Notes: generated by a model from the letters alone, not told the origin. A stretch of 64,000 bases of DNA from Novosphingobium sp. G106 (GCF_019075875.1 NZ_JAHOOZ010000001.1:5708001-5772000); one strand, 5' to 3'; positions 1 to 9,227 are shown, counted from the stretch's first letter. Made by a program: numbers and translations.

Positions 1-941
1 CAGACACCGAACCCGACGACCATCGTCGCGACGGTCGCCATAGCGACGAGCGTGTAGCCGACCAAGGGGCGGCGACAATGGACGGGCAGCGCGTCGGATA
101 CCATGCCCATCGCGGGCAGCACGATCGCATAGACCCAGGGGTGGCCGAAGATCCAGAAGAGGTGCTGCCACAACAACGGCTGGCCGCCGCCGCTGACTTC
201 GAAAAAATGGGTGCCCAGATTGCGATCGAACCACAGGAACAGGCAGGCGAGACTGACTGCCGGTACGGCGAACAGGTTGGCGACACTGGCAGTCATCGTC
301 CCCCAGACGATGATCGGCAGCCGGTTGATCGACATGCCCGGGGCGCGCATCCGCAGCAGCGTGACGATAAAATTGGCCGAGCCGACCGTCGTCGAGATGC
401 CCAGGAAAATCAGCCCGAGGCAATAGACATCGATGTTCGGCCCGGGCGAGAATTCGGACGAGCTGTTAGGGACATAATTGAACCAACCGCCATCCGGCGC
501 GGCACCGAACGGGAAGCTGAGATAGAGAAAGATCCCCGCCGCGAGGAAGAGCCAGAAGCTTAGCGCATTCATCCGCGGGAAGGCCATGTCGCGGCTGCCG
601 AGCATCAGTGGCCAGAGATAATTCGAAAATCCCGATAGTACCGGCAGCGCGTAGAGGAAGATCATCGTCACGCCGTGCATCGAGAATAGTTGATCGTACT
701 GCTCCGGGTTCAGCACCGCTGCATCGGGCCTCGCCAGCTGGATGCGCATGACCAGCGCCTCGAGCCCGCCAACGACGAGGAAGGCGAATGCCGTGAACAG
801 ATAGCGGATGCCGATCACCTTGTGGTCGACGCTGCCGAACCAGCCTTTGAGGCCCGGTGCTTCGCCCCATGCCGCTTCGAGCGTCGCGGCGATCTCGGGC
901 GGGTTGGGCGAGATCGGCGGATTGGGATCGACCGGGCTCAT
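1..941 (-). CDS. ctaD: Cytochrome c oxidase subunit I (caa3-type), N-terminal part
   Basis: Catalytic haem-copper subunit of a terminal oxidase in the inner membrane. The gene runs off the left edge; about 313 residues from ATG at 941 are visible. Recognisable family segments are the early haem-ligand helix (MHGVTMIF), the D-channel entrance GSRDMAFPRMN, and the helix holding the Cu-B His-Tyr pair. That helix reads FGHPWVY, where typical A1-family oxidases have HPEVY, so the glutamate ending the D channel is replaced by tryptophan. The start overlaps the stop of the subunit II gene by 4 bases (ATGA), so the two are translationally coupled and belong to one operon with the cytochrome c and PQQ dehydrogenase upstream. 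Identity is certain; the proton-pumping class is not. Confidence 0.93.
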   Translation of the reverse strand, partial: MSPVDPNPPISPNPPEIAATLEAAWGEAPGLKGWFGSVDHKVIGIRYLFTAFAFLVVGGLEALVMRIQLARPDAAVLNPEQYDQLFSMHGVTMIFLYALPVLSGFSNYLWPLMLGSRDMAFPRMNALSFWLFLAAGIFLYLSFPFGAAPDGGWFNYVPNSSSEFSPGPNIDVYCLGLIFLGISTTVGSANFIVTLLRMRAPGMSINRLPIIVWGTMTASVANLFAVPAVSLACLFLWFDRNLGTHFFEVSGGGQPLLWQHLFWIFGHPWVYAIVLPAMGMVSDALPVHCRRPLVGYTLVAMATVATMVVGFGV

Positions 942-1948
942 CGCAGAGCCCCGAGATAGCGGACGACCGCGGCGCGATCGGCGTCGCTCAGGGCTACCTG
1001 CGGCATCAGGGCGCCCGGTTTGACCCCCTGGGTGTCGGAGATCCAGCGATCACGCATCGCAGCCGTGTTTGGCAACAAACCAGCGGCAATGGTGGGCCGG
1101 TTCGCGAAGTGGGTGAGGTCGGGACCGTAGATTCCCGCTGCCGCCGTGCCGCGGACTGAATGGCAGGCCGCGCAATGATCGAGGAAAACCGTTCGCCCGC
1201 GCGTGTCGGGCGGCGCGGCCGGCGCGCGCTCGGCGGTAAACCAGCGCGAATATTCTACAGGGGCCAGCGCGGTAACCTGCAGTGCCATGCGTGCATGCTC
1301 GACCCCGCAATATTCCGCGCACTGGCCGCGATAGGTGCCTGCATCGCGCGCTTCGAGCCATGTGACATTGGTCTTGCCAGGGATCATGTCCATCTTGGGC
1401 CCCAATTTTGGCACCCAGAAATCGTGGATCACGTCGGCGCTCGCGAGCTCTATCCGGATGGGGACGCCGGTCGGGATGACGAGCCGGTTGGCGGTTGTGA
1501 CGACTTGGTCGGGATGATCGGCGTCGCGGTACCGAATCTCCCACCACCAACGATGCCCGGTGATCTCGACAGTCATCCGGGGCGATGCACCGGGTTCGGC
1601 GATCGCCCGCGTCGCGACAAAGTTCCATACGGCCATTGTTATGAGCACCGGCATGGAGATTCCGACGCCCCAATAGATGAAGCCTAGGCCGTCATCGACT
1701 CGAGACACCGTATCGTCCGGCGACTTGCGGGCATTGCGCAGCGATGCCCGGATTGCGAGGCCGATCATCGCGGCGATGATCAAGGTCACCAGAATGGCTA
1801 TTCCGGAAAATCCCCAGGCGATCCACTGCAAGGTGTCGGCGCTCGCGCTGCCACTGCCTGCCATGTAGCTGAGCGGCGTGCCGTCGCATCCCGACAAGGA
1901 CAAAAACGCCAACGCAAATGCCGCGCCTAGGCCGCGCTTGCGGTTCAT
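938..1948 (-). CDS. ctaC: Cytochrome c oxidase subunit II with fused cytochrome c (caa3-type)
   Basis: 336 residues. A lipoprotein-like signal (SLSGC lipobox near residue 20) is followed by two membrane helices (about 35-60 and 85-105), a periplasmic cupredoxin domain with the Cu-A motif GQCAEYCGVEHARM, and a C-terminal haem c domain with HCAACH and a distal Met (GALMPQ). The fused haem c defines the caa3 class, which takes electrons straight from a c-type cytochrome. ATG at 1948 was chosen because it gives the signal peptide and overlaps the upstream cytochrome stop by 4 bases; the open frame upstream of it has no signal and no homology. Confidence 0.95.
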   Translation of the reverse strand: MNRKRGLGAAFALAFLSLSGCDGTPLSYMAGSGSASADTLQWIAWGFSGIAILVTLIIAAMIGLAIRASLRNARKSPDDTVSRVDDGLGFIYWGVGISMPVLITMAVWNFVATRAIAEPGASPRMTVEITGHRWWWEIRYRDADHPDQVVTTANRLVIPTGVPIRIELASADVIHDFWVPKLGPKMDMIPGKTNVTWLEARDAGTYRGQCAEYCGVEHARMALQVTALAPVEYSRWFTAERAPAAPPDTRGRTVFLDHCAACHSVRGTAAAGIYGPDLTHFANRPTIAAGLLPNTAAMRDRWISDTQGVKPGALMPQVALSDADRAAVVRYLGALR

Positions 1949-2520
1949 TTTTCGTCCGCCGCTCGTGCGGCTTCGCCAGGCTTGGTAAGCCAATCCTTTT
2001 GGCCGGGTATCTGGTCGCCGCGCAGGGCGGCGACGGCGTTTTGAGGCGGCACGCCGCCGCCAAGCGAACTGACGAACGCGGTAAGTTTCCACAACTGATC
2101 GGCAGGCAGCGCGTGCCCCCAAGCCGGCATTCCCTTCGGGCGCCCCTCGTAGATGGATTTGTAGATCTGCGCGGGTGCGCCGCCATAGCGCCAGTAGTGA
2201 TCGTTGAGCGGCGGTCCCATCCCGCCCGCACCGGTATATCCATGACACCCGGCGCAGTTCATCGCGGTAAAAAGGCGTTTGCCGTCGGCAACCGCAGCGG
2301 GATCGTTGCCGAATGGATTGGCCAGGTCGATCGCGCCTGTCGGGACCGCGCCGCCGGCGATGTCGCCCAACGCAATCGAAGCGGGGCCTTCATATCCCGT
2401 ATTGGTGGCCACGACCCCGGCGCGCGGTGCGGATCGCCCGTGCCAACCGACCCAGCCCGAAATGCTCGCACCAATCGCCCCGGTGGCTAGCGCGATCGCG
2501 ACGACGCCGGGTGTCTTCAC
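1945..2520 (-). CDS. Class I cytochrome c, probable electron carrier from PQQ dehydrogenase to caa3 oxidase
   Basis: 191 residues with an N-terminal signal or anchor (VVAIALATGAIGASISGWVG), one haem-attachment site (NCAGCH) and a likely axial Met in RPKGMPAWG. The GTG start at 2520 follows the dehydrogenase stop by one base and has a GGGAG Shine-Dalgarno inside the end of that gene; the open frame further upstream is antisense-like and unsupported. Its place between the quinoprotein dehydrogenase and the oxidase suggests that it passes electrons from one to the other in the periplasm. That role is inferred from gene order. Confidence 0.9.
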   Translation of the reverse strand: MKTPGVVAIALATGAIGASISGWVGWHGRSAPRAGVVATNTGYEGPASIALGDIAGGAVPTGAIDLANPFGNDPAAVADGKRLFTAMNCAGCHGYTGAGGMGPPLNDHYWRYGGAPAQIYKSIYEGRPKGMPAWGHALPADQLWKLTAFVSSLGGGVPPQNAVAALRGDQIPGQKDWLTKPGEAARAADEK

Positions 2521-2521
2521 G

Positions 2522-4390
2522 TCACTTGCTCCCTGCCATCGAAGACGGGGCCGTGCCAGGTGCGGCGGAAACCCCTTCGCCGTCGAGGGAAAATACGTAG
2601 AGCGTCGATCCGCGCGCGGGGAATCCGGGCCGACCTTTTTGCACCATTGCCGCCCCGCCGACGCCGCTCGCCACCGCGACATATTGCCGCCCGTCGGGGC
2701 CGAGATAGGTGATCGGCTGGCCGATCACGCCCGACGACAGTTTCTGCTGCCACAGGAGCTTGCCGCTTCGTGCGTCGAGCGCCTTGAACCAGCCATCGGT
2801 GGTACCGTAGAAAACAACGTCACCGGCAGTGACGATCGTGCCCGACATCACCATGAACTTTTCAGGGATGCGCCAGGCTGCCTTGCCCGCGACCGGATCC
2901 CAGGCCAGCAGCGCGCCCCAATCGCCGTCCTCGCCGTCGACCGAGTGGCGGGTCATCTCCATCCCGTCGTAGGGGGTGCCGGCGATATAACTGACCTTAT
3001 GATCGGTCAGATCCATGCATATGTTGAAGATGCCGACATAAATCAGGCCGGTGCGGGGACTGAACGAGGGGGGCTCCCAATCTTTCTGGCCAATGTCGGG
3101 TGGGCAGATATGCTCGACCTTGCCTCCGACCTTCGCCTCCTTCTCCGGATTTATCCTGGGGCGCATCGTTTTCCAGTCGAACCCGGTCGACCAGTTCTGC
3201 GGCGCGAAATTGTCGGCCTTGAGTACCTCCCCGGATTTCCGGTCGAGCACATAGGCATATGTGTTGCGGTCGAAATGGACGATCGTCTTGCGCATTTTTC
3301 CCGCAATCGGGAGGTCGAGCAGCATCATCTCATTGACGCCGTCATAATCCCATTGGTCGTGGGGCGTGAACTGATAGGCCCAGACTGCTTCGCCGGTATC
3401 AGCATCTCTGGCGAACACGGAACTGGTCCAGAGATTGTCTCCCGGCCGCTGAGAAGGGACGCGGGGGCCCGGGTTGGAGGTGCCGTAATATATGAGGTTG
3501 AGATCCGGATCGTAGCTGATGAAGCCCCACACCGCCCCGGTCCCCTTCGGCGCGGCACCAGCCGGCCATGTCCGCAGGCCGAGGTCTTTGCCCCGATATT
3601 GCGGATAAAGCGGTTTGAAGCGCGGGCCGATCAAGGCGTCCTCGTCCGACCCCGTCGAGTAAGCCCGCCACAATTGCTTGCCAGTGTGAATGTCGAGCGC
3701 GGCGATCCAGCCCGAAACGCCCATCTCGCCGCCCGAATTGCCGACATAAACCTTGTCGCCGACCACGAATGCCGACATCGTCATGGTGACGCCCTTTGAC
3801 ACGTCGGCCATCGTCGTACGCCAGACTTCCTTGCCGGACTTGAGATCGACCGCGACGGTGTGCGCATCGAGCAGGTTGTAAATGAGCTTGCCGTCGCCGA
3901 TCGCCCAACCGCGCAGCACCGCGTCGCAGCAGGCCTTGCCGATCGCCATCGGCGCGGGGTTCGGATCGAATTCCCATTTGATCGGGGCGCCCGGCCTGGC
4001 GAGGTCGAGCGCATAAGCGCGGTTGGGGAAGGGCGAGACGATATACATCGTTCCGCCGACAACCAGGGGCGCACCTTCGTGCCCGTATTGGGCGCCATCC
4101 GAGAACGTCCAGGCAGTCCTCAGCCGTGACACGTTGGTCGTGTTGATCTGGTTCAGGCCGCTGTAACGGCTGTTCGCATAGTCCCGTGCCTGGCTGGTCC
4201 AATCGGCGGAAGCAGCGTTGGGGGCAGGGTTGAACGTGCCGCGTCCGGCCGCGCGCCCCGAGGTCGCGAGCGAGGGATTAGCAGCCCTCCTTTGATCGGA
4301 GCAGCCCGTCAGCGTGAGCATGCAGGCTGCGATCAGGCCAAAGCCTCGACTTACATGGTCTTTCGCAAGAAAGTTCGAACCGATTCCCAC
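2522..4390 (-). CDS. PQQ-dependent alcohol dehydrogenase, lanthanide-type, lipoprotein
   Basis: About 622 residues, an eight-bladed quinoprotein propeller that oxidises alcohols (or aldehydes) in the periplasm. Visible features are a lipobox (LTLTGC), the adjacent-cysteine disulfide (KACCDAV) that sits over PQQ, the RPGDN segment, several tryptophan-docking-like repeats, and WDYDGVNE. The aspartate two residues after the catalytic one (DYD) is the established marker of rare-earth-dependent enzymes (XoxF, ExaF/PedH); calcium enzymes usually have Ala or Ser there. The GTG at 4390 was preferred because an AGAGGA Shine-Dalgarno precedes it and it places the lipobox correctly; an ATG at 4465 is an alternative. 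First gene of the oxidase operon. Substrate cannot be read from the sequence. Confidence 0.9.
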   Translation of the reverse strand: MGIGSNFLAKDHVSRGFGLIAACMLTLTGCSDQRRAANPSLATSGRAAGRGTFNPAPNAASADWTSQARDYANSRYSGLNQINTTNVSRLRTAWTFSDGAQYGHEGAPLVVGGTMYIVSPFPNRAYALDLARPGAPIKWEFDPNPAPMAIGKACCDAVLRGWAIGDGKLIYNLLDAHTVAVDLKSGKEVWRTTMADVSKGVTMTMSAFVVGDKVYVGNSGGEMGVSGWIAALDIHTGKQLWRAYSTGSDEDALIGPRFKPLYPQYRGKDLGLRTWPAGAAPKGTGAVWGFISYDPDLNLIYYGTSNPGPRVPSQRPGDNLWTSSVFARDADTGEAVWAYQFTPHDQWDYDGVNEMMLLDLPIAGKMRKTIVHFDRNTYAYVLDRKSGEVLKADNFAPQNWSTGFDWKTMRPRINPEKEAKVGGKVEHICPPDIGQKDWEPPSFSPRTGLIYVGIFNICMDLTDHKVSYIAGTPYDGMEMTRHSVDGEDGDWGALLAWDPVAGKAAWRIPEKFMVMSGTIVTAGDVVFYGTTDGWFKALDARSGKLLWQQKLSSGVIGQPITYLGPDGRQYVAVASGVGGAAMVQKGRPGFPARGSTLYVFSLDGEGVSAAPGTAPSSMAGSK

Positions 4391-4658
4391 GGCGTCCTCT
4401 CGAACTGGCAATGACCCCGATTGGATTAAGGGCCAGCAGACCAGATGGTTCCGCCGGACGATCATCGGATTTGTCTCGCCGCGGCGGGAAGGGCGGAGGG
4501 CCGCGCGGGGATAGGCGTCGCGGCAGCGAATTAGGCACTGAGCCATGGACCCTTGAAACGGGCGTTGCCGCGGCAAGTGTTGGCGCGCGCGTCGCGCCGT
4601 CAGCCCACTAAGCCGAGGCAGAGGGACCTATTTCCGCCCTCCCACGTTGAAATAGCGT

Positions 4659-6230
4659 ATGACGCATTTCCACTCGCCGCCGGTTGCCGCTTCGATTTTC
4701 ATTTTTTCCGCTCTCCTTCTGTCCGGAGCCAGCGACGATCGAGCGAGCGCAGCGACGGCTGCTCCCAGCCAGTCCGCCCGTGAGGATAGGGGCACGCCGA
4801 TCCTGCCTCCCGGCGCGTTGCGCGCCGCGGTGACCGATGCCGCGACGCGGCAGTTCTACAGGTCGAACGGATGGCAACCGATCTGGTCCGATGCGGCCGC
4901 AGACGCGTTCACGCGCATTCTCGACGCGCGAAGTCGCCACGGGCTGGATCATCTCGATTTCGTCCAAATTCCGACGCGAGAGGTCAGCCCGGCATCGCGC
5001 GAAGCCGCGCTGACCGGCGCCGCGCTGCGCTATGCCGCAGCGCTGGCGCATGGCGTGACCGATCCATCGGACCTTCACGCAATCTACACCATCCCGCGGC
5101 CCGAGAGCGCCTTGGATGAGGCGCTCGCGCAGGCGGTCGCCAACGGAACGTTGGAAGCATGGTTCTCCGCGCTCGCTCCGCAAGATGACGATTATTTCCG
5201 CCTTTCCGAAGCCTATCTTCAAGCGCGCCAAGGCGCCGGTGATATCAATCCGCGTTTGGACGCTGCGGGCCTGATCCATGTCGGTGACACCGACAGCCGC
5301 GTCCCGGCAATCGTCGAACAGTTGATCGGCGGCGAATACCTGACCCGCGAGGCAGCCATGGTAGGGCAGTCGTCGGACATTTCCCTCTATACCCAGCAGG
5401 TCGCAGACGCTGTCGAGCTGTTGCAGCGCGACTACGGTATCGTCGCTGACGGCGTTGTCGGGCCCGATACGCTCGAAGTTCTCAATCTGCGCCCCGGCGA
5501 CCGGGCGCGGGTTATCGCAGTCGCGCTGGAAAGGCTGCGCTGGCTGCCACGCACCCCGCCCGCAACCAGGATCGATGTGAATATTGCAGCCGCACGTCTT
5601 TCTTACTACCGCGATGGCCTACTCACCGACAGTCGCCGCGCAATCGTCGGCAAGCCGGGCACGGAAACGCCGCAACTGCTTGCACCGATTTTCCGGCTCG
5701 TCGCCAATCCAACCTGGACGATTCCAAAATCCATCCAGCACGGCGAGATGGCCGGCGTCAGTCGCAATTATCTGAGGCGGCACAATATGGTTCTCAGAAA
5801 CGGGTGGATCGTACAGAAATCCGGACCGGGCAATGCATTGGGCCTCGTCAAGTTCGACATGGATGACACCTACGCCATCTATCTGCACGACACTTCCGCA
5901 CCGCACCTGTTCTCGCGAAGCGAACGCCACCTGAGTCATGGCTGCGTCCGTGTCGAGGATGCATTGGGCTTTGCGCAAAAAATCGCGGAAGACGAAGGCG
6001 TGGGGGATCAGTGGCGGCAGGCTCGTGCGTCGGATAAACAGACATTCGTCACCTTGCCGCAGCAGATTCCCGTGCGCTTGATCTACCAGAACGTTTTCAT
6101 CGATCACGACGGAAATGTCGCTTTCCGCACCGATCCCTATGACTGGAATACACCGGTTGCCAAGGCACTCGGATTCACGGTCGCATCACACGCCAAAGCC
6201 CAGGCGAAAGCGACGGATATCGGTCCGTAA
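4659..6230 (+). CDS. L,D-transpeptidase with peptidoglycan-binding domain (YcbB/LdtD-like)
   Basis: 523 residues with an N-terminal signal peptide (IFIFSALLLSGAS), a scaffold region, a PG_binding_1 repeat around residues 245-285 (QVADAVELLQRDYGIVADG) and a C-terminal YkuD catalytic domain. The active-site motif is LSHGCVRVEDA, with the catalytic cysteine in SHGCVR. Such enzymes make 3-3 crosslinks in murein or attach proteins to it in the periplasm. It is divergent from the PQQ/oxidase operon across 268 bases and appears to be a single-gene unit. Length and domain order match the large YcbB-type family. Confidence 0.92.
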   Translation: MTHFHSPPVAASIFIFSALLLSGASDDRASAATAAPSQSAREDRGTPILPPGALRAAVTDAATRQFYRSNGWQPIWSDAAADAFTRILDARSRHGLDHLDFVQIPTREVSPASREAALTGAALRYAAALAHGVTDPSDLHAIYTIPRPESALDEALAQAVANGTLEAWFSALAPQDDDYFRLSEAYLQARQGAGDINPRLDAAGLIHVGDTDSRVPAIVEQLIGGEYLTREAAMVGQSSDISLYTQQVADAVELLQRDYGIVADGVVGPDTLEVLNLRPGDRARVIAVALERLRWLPRTPPATRIDVNIAAARLSYYRDGLLTDSRRAIVGKPGTETPQLLAPIFRLVANPTWTIPKSIQHGEMAGVSRNYLRRHNMVLRNGWIVQKSGPGNALGLVKFDMDDTYAIYLHDTSAPHLFSRSERHLSHGCVRVEDALGFAQKIAEDEGVGDQWRQARASDKQTFVTLPQQIPVRLIYQNVFIDHDGNVAFRTDPYDWNTPVAKALGFTVASHAKAQAKATDIGP

Positions 6231-6448
6231 GTTGCCGCTTGCCCGCAGGCCGCATGGCATTTCAGGGATGGTGCCAGTCTCTTCAAGACCAAGCGCGTAA
6301 GGCGCAAGCGATTGGGTGATGCTATGTCTGAGCTGTATGCCAACAGCAGATTTAGCACCGAGCCTCAGGCGACCGTCTAGCGCACACAGATATTGAAATG
6401 TGCGGCCGGGTCAGCCGCTCGACACGCTAGGACCTAGCTATCCAGGTG

Positions 6449-6694
6449 TTACGCGCACTCTCGTAGATGGATGAACAGCTCAGTCTTCTGTTTGGGAGAC
6501 AGAGACGAAATCATGTTTCTCGCGAGTATCACTTCGCCGTCGGTTTGGTCGGATTGCTCCACTCTCAACTGAAGGCTGTGGTCCCTTGCCTTGCAACGGC
6601 CGCCCAGGGAATTGAAGATATCAATCCAATCGTCCGAATCAAATGATCCGACTCCTGGATTTCGATTGTCCGATTTATAAATTCCGTGTTCCAA
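6449..6694 (-). CDS. Small hypothetical protein, TTG start
   Basis: Not recognised. The 81-residue protein is hydrophilic, has a mixed composition typical of coding sequence, and ends MISSLSPKQKTELFIHLRECA-like with a predicted helix. I chose the TTG at 6694 because AAGGAG lies nine bases upstream, an almost ideal Shine-Dalgarno. The longer open frame from 6856 adds a low-quality N-terminus. The region is less GC-rich than its neighbours, which may indicate transfer. It stands alone between two operons. Confidence 0.45.
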   Translation of the reverse strand: MEHGIYKSDNRNPGVGSFDSDDWIDIFNSLGGRCKARDHSLQLRVEQSDQTDGEVILARNMISSLSPKQKTELFIHLRECA

Positions 6695-6976
6695 AACTAA
6701 ATTCTCCTTTGAGCGCGTGCAGTCTCCATGTTCTTCGAATAAAGTCCCCGCTTGTGACCTTGTAGCAAAAAAAATGTGGCCGATTGGGGGCGGAATGAAA
6801 ATGATCAGAACGCGAACTGCGCTAGGGCATTGTGCAGGCGAATGATTGTCGATCACTCATGGTTGCATAGTTTCTCGACGGAGGCGGCGATGGAAAATGG
6901 ATTTTCCTGCTTTTAATGCGTTTGACCTCGCCCGCACTGAATGGGCGCGCTGCAGCCCGTTCGGACTGCGTGCAAG

Positions 6977-7246
6977 CTAGCGCTGCCTGTCATCTCGCGC
7001 ATTATGCCGTATAATTGCGAAGATAATGAGAAGGAAGGCTGCCAACCGAAGCAAATAGAGCCAGCTCCGCTCTTCGAGCGGCACGTTGCTCAAGGTCAGC
7101 AAAGTCTGATTGATGGCCAGCAAGAAGAAGCTGCCGGCGAATGCCAGGAACAGTTGTACGCGGCTCTTGCGCCAGAAGCTGAGCAAGATCAGTCCGGCCA
7201 CGGCAAATCCCATCGACACCGCGCCGCCCAGAAAGTCCAGGAGCAT
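6977..7246 (-). CDS. Small membrane protein, DUF5985-like (second copy)
   Basis: 89 residues with three predicted membrane helices separated by short basic loops (SFWRKSR and IIRHNARDDRQR). It has the same length and pattern as the gene just upstream, so the two look like tandem paralogues that could form a heteromeric membrane unit. Start ATG at 7246 lies two bases after the upstream stop, with GGAGAG before it. Third gene of a three-gene operon with the helix-turn-helix-like protein at 7967. Function unknown; the DUF5985 assignment is from memory of small sphingomonad proteins. Confidence 0.7.
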   Translation of the reverse strand: MLLDFLGGAVSMGFAVAGLILLSFWRKSRVQLFLAFAGSFFLLAINQTLLTLSNVPLEERSWLYLLRLAAFLLIIFAIIRHNARDDRQR

Positions 7247-7248
7247 GC

Positions 7249-7518
7249 TCACTCTCCATCCCAAATGAAGCCGATCAGAAGTACGCCAACTGCGGCCAGT
7301 GAGAGACCGAGCCGGATCAGCCGGAAATCAACCTGCGGAAAGACGAGTATGTCCAGGATGACAACTAGGTTTGCAGCGGCCAGCAGCGTGAAGCAGATGG
7401 CACTCCAAAGCAGAATTCTAGCCCGGTTGCGGAGGAACATGCGGCCCAGCAGCGCAGCGCACAGGCTGCTGGTGAGGAAGCAAAGAGTGTAGACCAATGT
7501 GGGAAAGAGATCGGCCAT
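7249..7518 (-). CDS. Small membrane protein, DUF5985-like (first copy)
   Basis: 89 residues, three predicted transmembrane helices (about 5-25, 33-55 and 65-85) with an RxFLRNRAR loop. Paralogous to the following gene by size, topology and spacing. It starts two bases after the stop of the upstream gene, so the two are co-translated. Function unknown. Confidence 0.7.
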   Translation of the reverse strand: MADLFPTLVYTLCFLTSSLCAALLGRMFLRNRARILLWSAICFTLLAAANLVVILDILVFPQVDFRLIRLGLSLAAVGVLLIGFIWDGE

Positions 7519-7520
7519 GG

Positions 7521-7967
7521 TCAGTCCTTGCGCAATCTGAACGCCTCGGAAAAGGCAGCGATACCGGGAGAGGTATGTGAGACAATTTTGCGCCGGACCT
7601 GGTTTGGTCTTCGCTCGTAAAGCGAAAGGGCTTCATCGACGAGCGAGGCCAGTTCAGCACTCGCCGGCCGGAAACGGATCTCACCGTCGTCGTCGATGAC
7701 GACCAGAGCAACCGCCAGAAGCTGGTCGATGCTCTGGTCGACGACCGATCTGCTCGCCCGCAATCTCTCGATAAGCTGGTCTGCCGAATGTGGAAATTCC
7801 GCGTTAGCGACCACAAAGCGCAGCACTTCGATTGCCCAAACCGACCGGAATGTGCTGCCAATAAACTCAAGTACCTGTTCTTCGCCCGCCACCCCCGCGG
7901 AAAACCCCTTGCGCGCCGTGCCGACAATGGTCGGCACTCCGGCAAGCCCCAAACGTTTCAGTTGCAT
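7521..7967 (-). CDS. Conserved hypothetical protein, winged-helix-like
   Basis: About 148 residues. The middle (FIGSTFRSVWAIEVLRFV to QLIERLRASRSVVDQSIDQL) has the helix pattern of a winged helix-turn-helix domain, followed by a short strand pair (LVVIDDDGEIRF). The likely role is a small regulator or adaptor for the two membrane proteins it is co-transcribed with. Start is uncertain: ATG at 7967 or an internal GTG about 30 bases later. The much longer open frame reaching 9404 is antisense to the sigma factor gene and is not coding. Confidence 0.6.
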   Translation of the reverse strand: MQLKRLGLAGVPTIVGTARKGFSAGVAGEEQVLEFIGSTFRSVWAIEVLRFVVANAEFPHSADQLIERLRASRSVVDQSIDQLLAVALVVIDDDGEIRFRPASAELASLVDEALSLYERRPNQVRRKIVSHTSPGIAAFSEAFRLRKD

Positions 7968-8663
7968 TGGGGTTCCCGTGGTTCCGCAAATCGGGTCCAG
8001 CCCGATCTTGCGATCTATCGGTTTGCAATCTGCTGTCCGGCCGCCGGAAGGCGATCCGCCGTCACGGCGAATGTTTCGACAGGTCGATATGGCGACCGGC
8101 AATTCGGCGCCTTCATCGTCAAGCCGGCCTTCATCGTCAAACCGATGGTGTGGCGCTGCAATTTCACCGACGACCGCCGCCAAGATGGTGAGGGCACCCG
8201 GGTTTCGAGAACAAGCTGGACCTTGTGCCGGGATTTTAGCTGCTCGCCTGGACAGAAACCCAGCCACCCGGATGCCCCTTCCGCAAGATGACCGGGTTCT
8301 CGTCGCTACCAAACTGACAAGCGCTGCTTCGTGAACGTCAATCGCATCCATTGTGGCAATAGTTGGCGCTTGTCGTGCTTGCTCGATCGTCTTGCATTTT
8401 CGGGGCTGGCAACTAGACATTGCGCCGCGCTCGAAAGGAGAGCGCCGAGGCGCGAATTTCCGCCCGAACCTGACACTCTCGCCGGGCGCGTGGTCCAGAG
8501 CCGACCGCCGGGTGGTCGACGCGAATGTCCAGGCGCGAATTCGTGCTAAAGGCGTTGATGCTGGTTCGCGCGCGGGGCATCGCCATCCGGTCCAGGCCGG
8601 CGTCTCGCAGGAGCGGCCCATGGCGACGAGCATCGCGCGCTGGCGCGTGGCCCGGGCAACCTC
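7968..8663 (+). other. Intergenic region without a supported gene
   Basis: About 700 bases upstream of the FecI-like sigma gene. Open frames on both strands look like shadows: high Arg/Ser, no domain, no ribosome site. The only visible structure is a 15-base direct repeat (GGCCTTCATCGTCAA-type) around 8113-8143. Promoters of the divergent operons should lie here, but I cannot place them. Confidence 0.4.
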
Positions 8664-9227
8664 GTGCGTCTGAAGATCTGGCACAGCGTCGGGGCGGCCG
8701 TCGATGGCGTACCTTCTTCCGGCAGCGCCTGCGACACGGACCTCGCCTTGCTCTACGAGATCGAGGCGCCGCGGCTGCGGCGACGGCTCACGCGCTATTT
8801 CAGCACAGAGAAGGCAGCCGATCTCGTACAGTCCGCTTTCGTGCGCTTGCTTCGGCTTGGCAGCGAGCGCCTGGACGAGCTCGAAAATCCCCGCGGCTAC
8901 CTGGCGCGCACGGCCGACAATCTTGCTCGCGATGAGGTGAAGTTTGCGGCCCGCCGCAACGAGAACAGGCATGTCGATGCCGATGATTGTGGGCTCGCAG
9001 GCCCGGATCCGCTCGCGTTGCTCGAAGCGCGCGATATGCTGCGGCGGATCGAGGTCGGCATTGGCGAACTGCCCGATCGGACGCGCGAGATATTCATGGC
9101 CCATCGCTTCGAGGAGTTGACCTATGCCGAGATCGCCCAGCGCATGGGCGTGAGTATGCGGACGGTCGAGAGGCACATTTCGATCGCTCTGTTTGAGCTT
9201 CATCGCTGCGCGGGTCGCGAGACGTGA
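8664..9227 (+). CDS. FecI-like ECF sigma factor
   Basis: 187 residues. Region 2 (LLYEIEAPRLRRRLTRYFSTEKAADLVQSAFVRLL) and region 4 (LPDRTREIFMAHRFEELTYAEIAQRMGVSMRTVERHI) are clear, with the short linker typical of FecI-type sigma factors. It directs transcription of receptor genes once the cognate FecR relays a signal. The GTG start at 8664 is the best in frame but has a weak Shine-Dalgarno. The stop overlaps the FecR gene start by 4 bases (GTGA), so sigma and anti-sigma are coupled. With the STN-domain receptor and isopeptidase downstream this matches the FecI/FecR/receptor set of astexin-type lasso loci. Confidence 0.9.
   Translation: MRLKIWHSVGAAVDGVPSSGSACDTDLALLYEIEAPRLRRRLTRYFSTEKAADLVQSAFVRLLRLGSERLDELENPRGYLARTADNLARDEVKFAARRNENRHVDADDCGLAGPDPLALLEARDMLRRIEVGIGELPDRTREIFMAHRFEELTYAEIAQRMGVSMRTVERHISIALFELHRCAGRET

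Noticed and set aside
2279..3799. 506-residue plus-strand open frame
   Set aside because: Exact antisense of the PQQ dehydrogenase; a GC-rich shadow frame.
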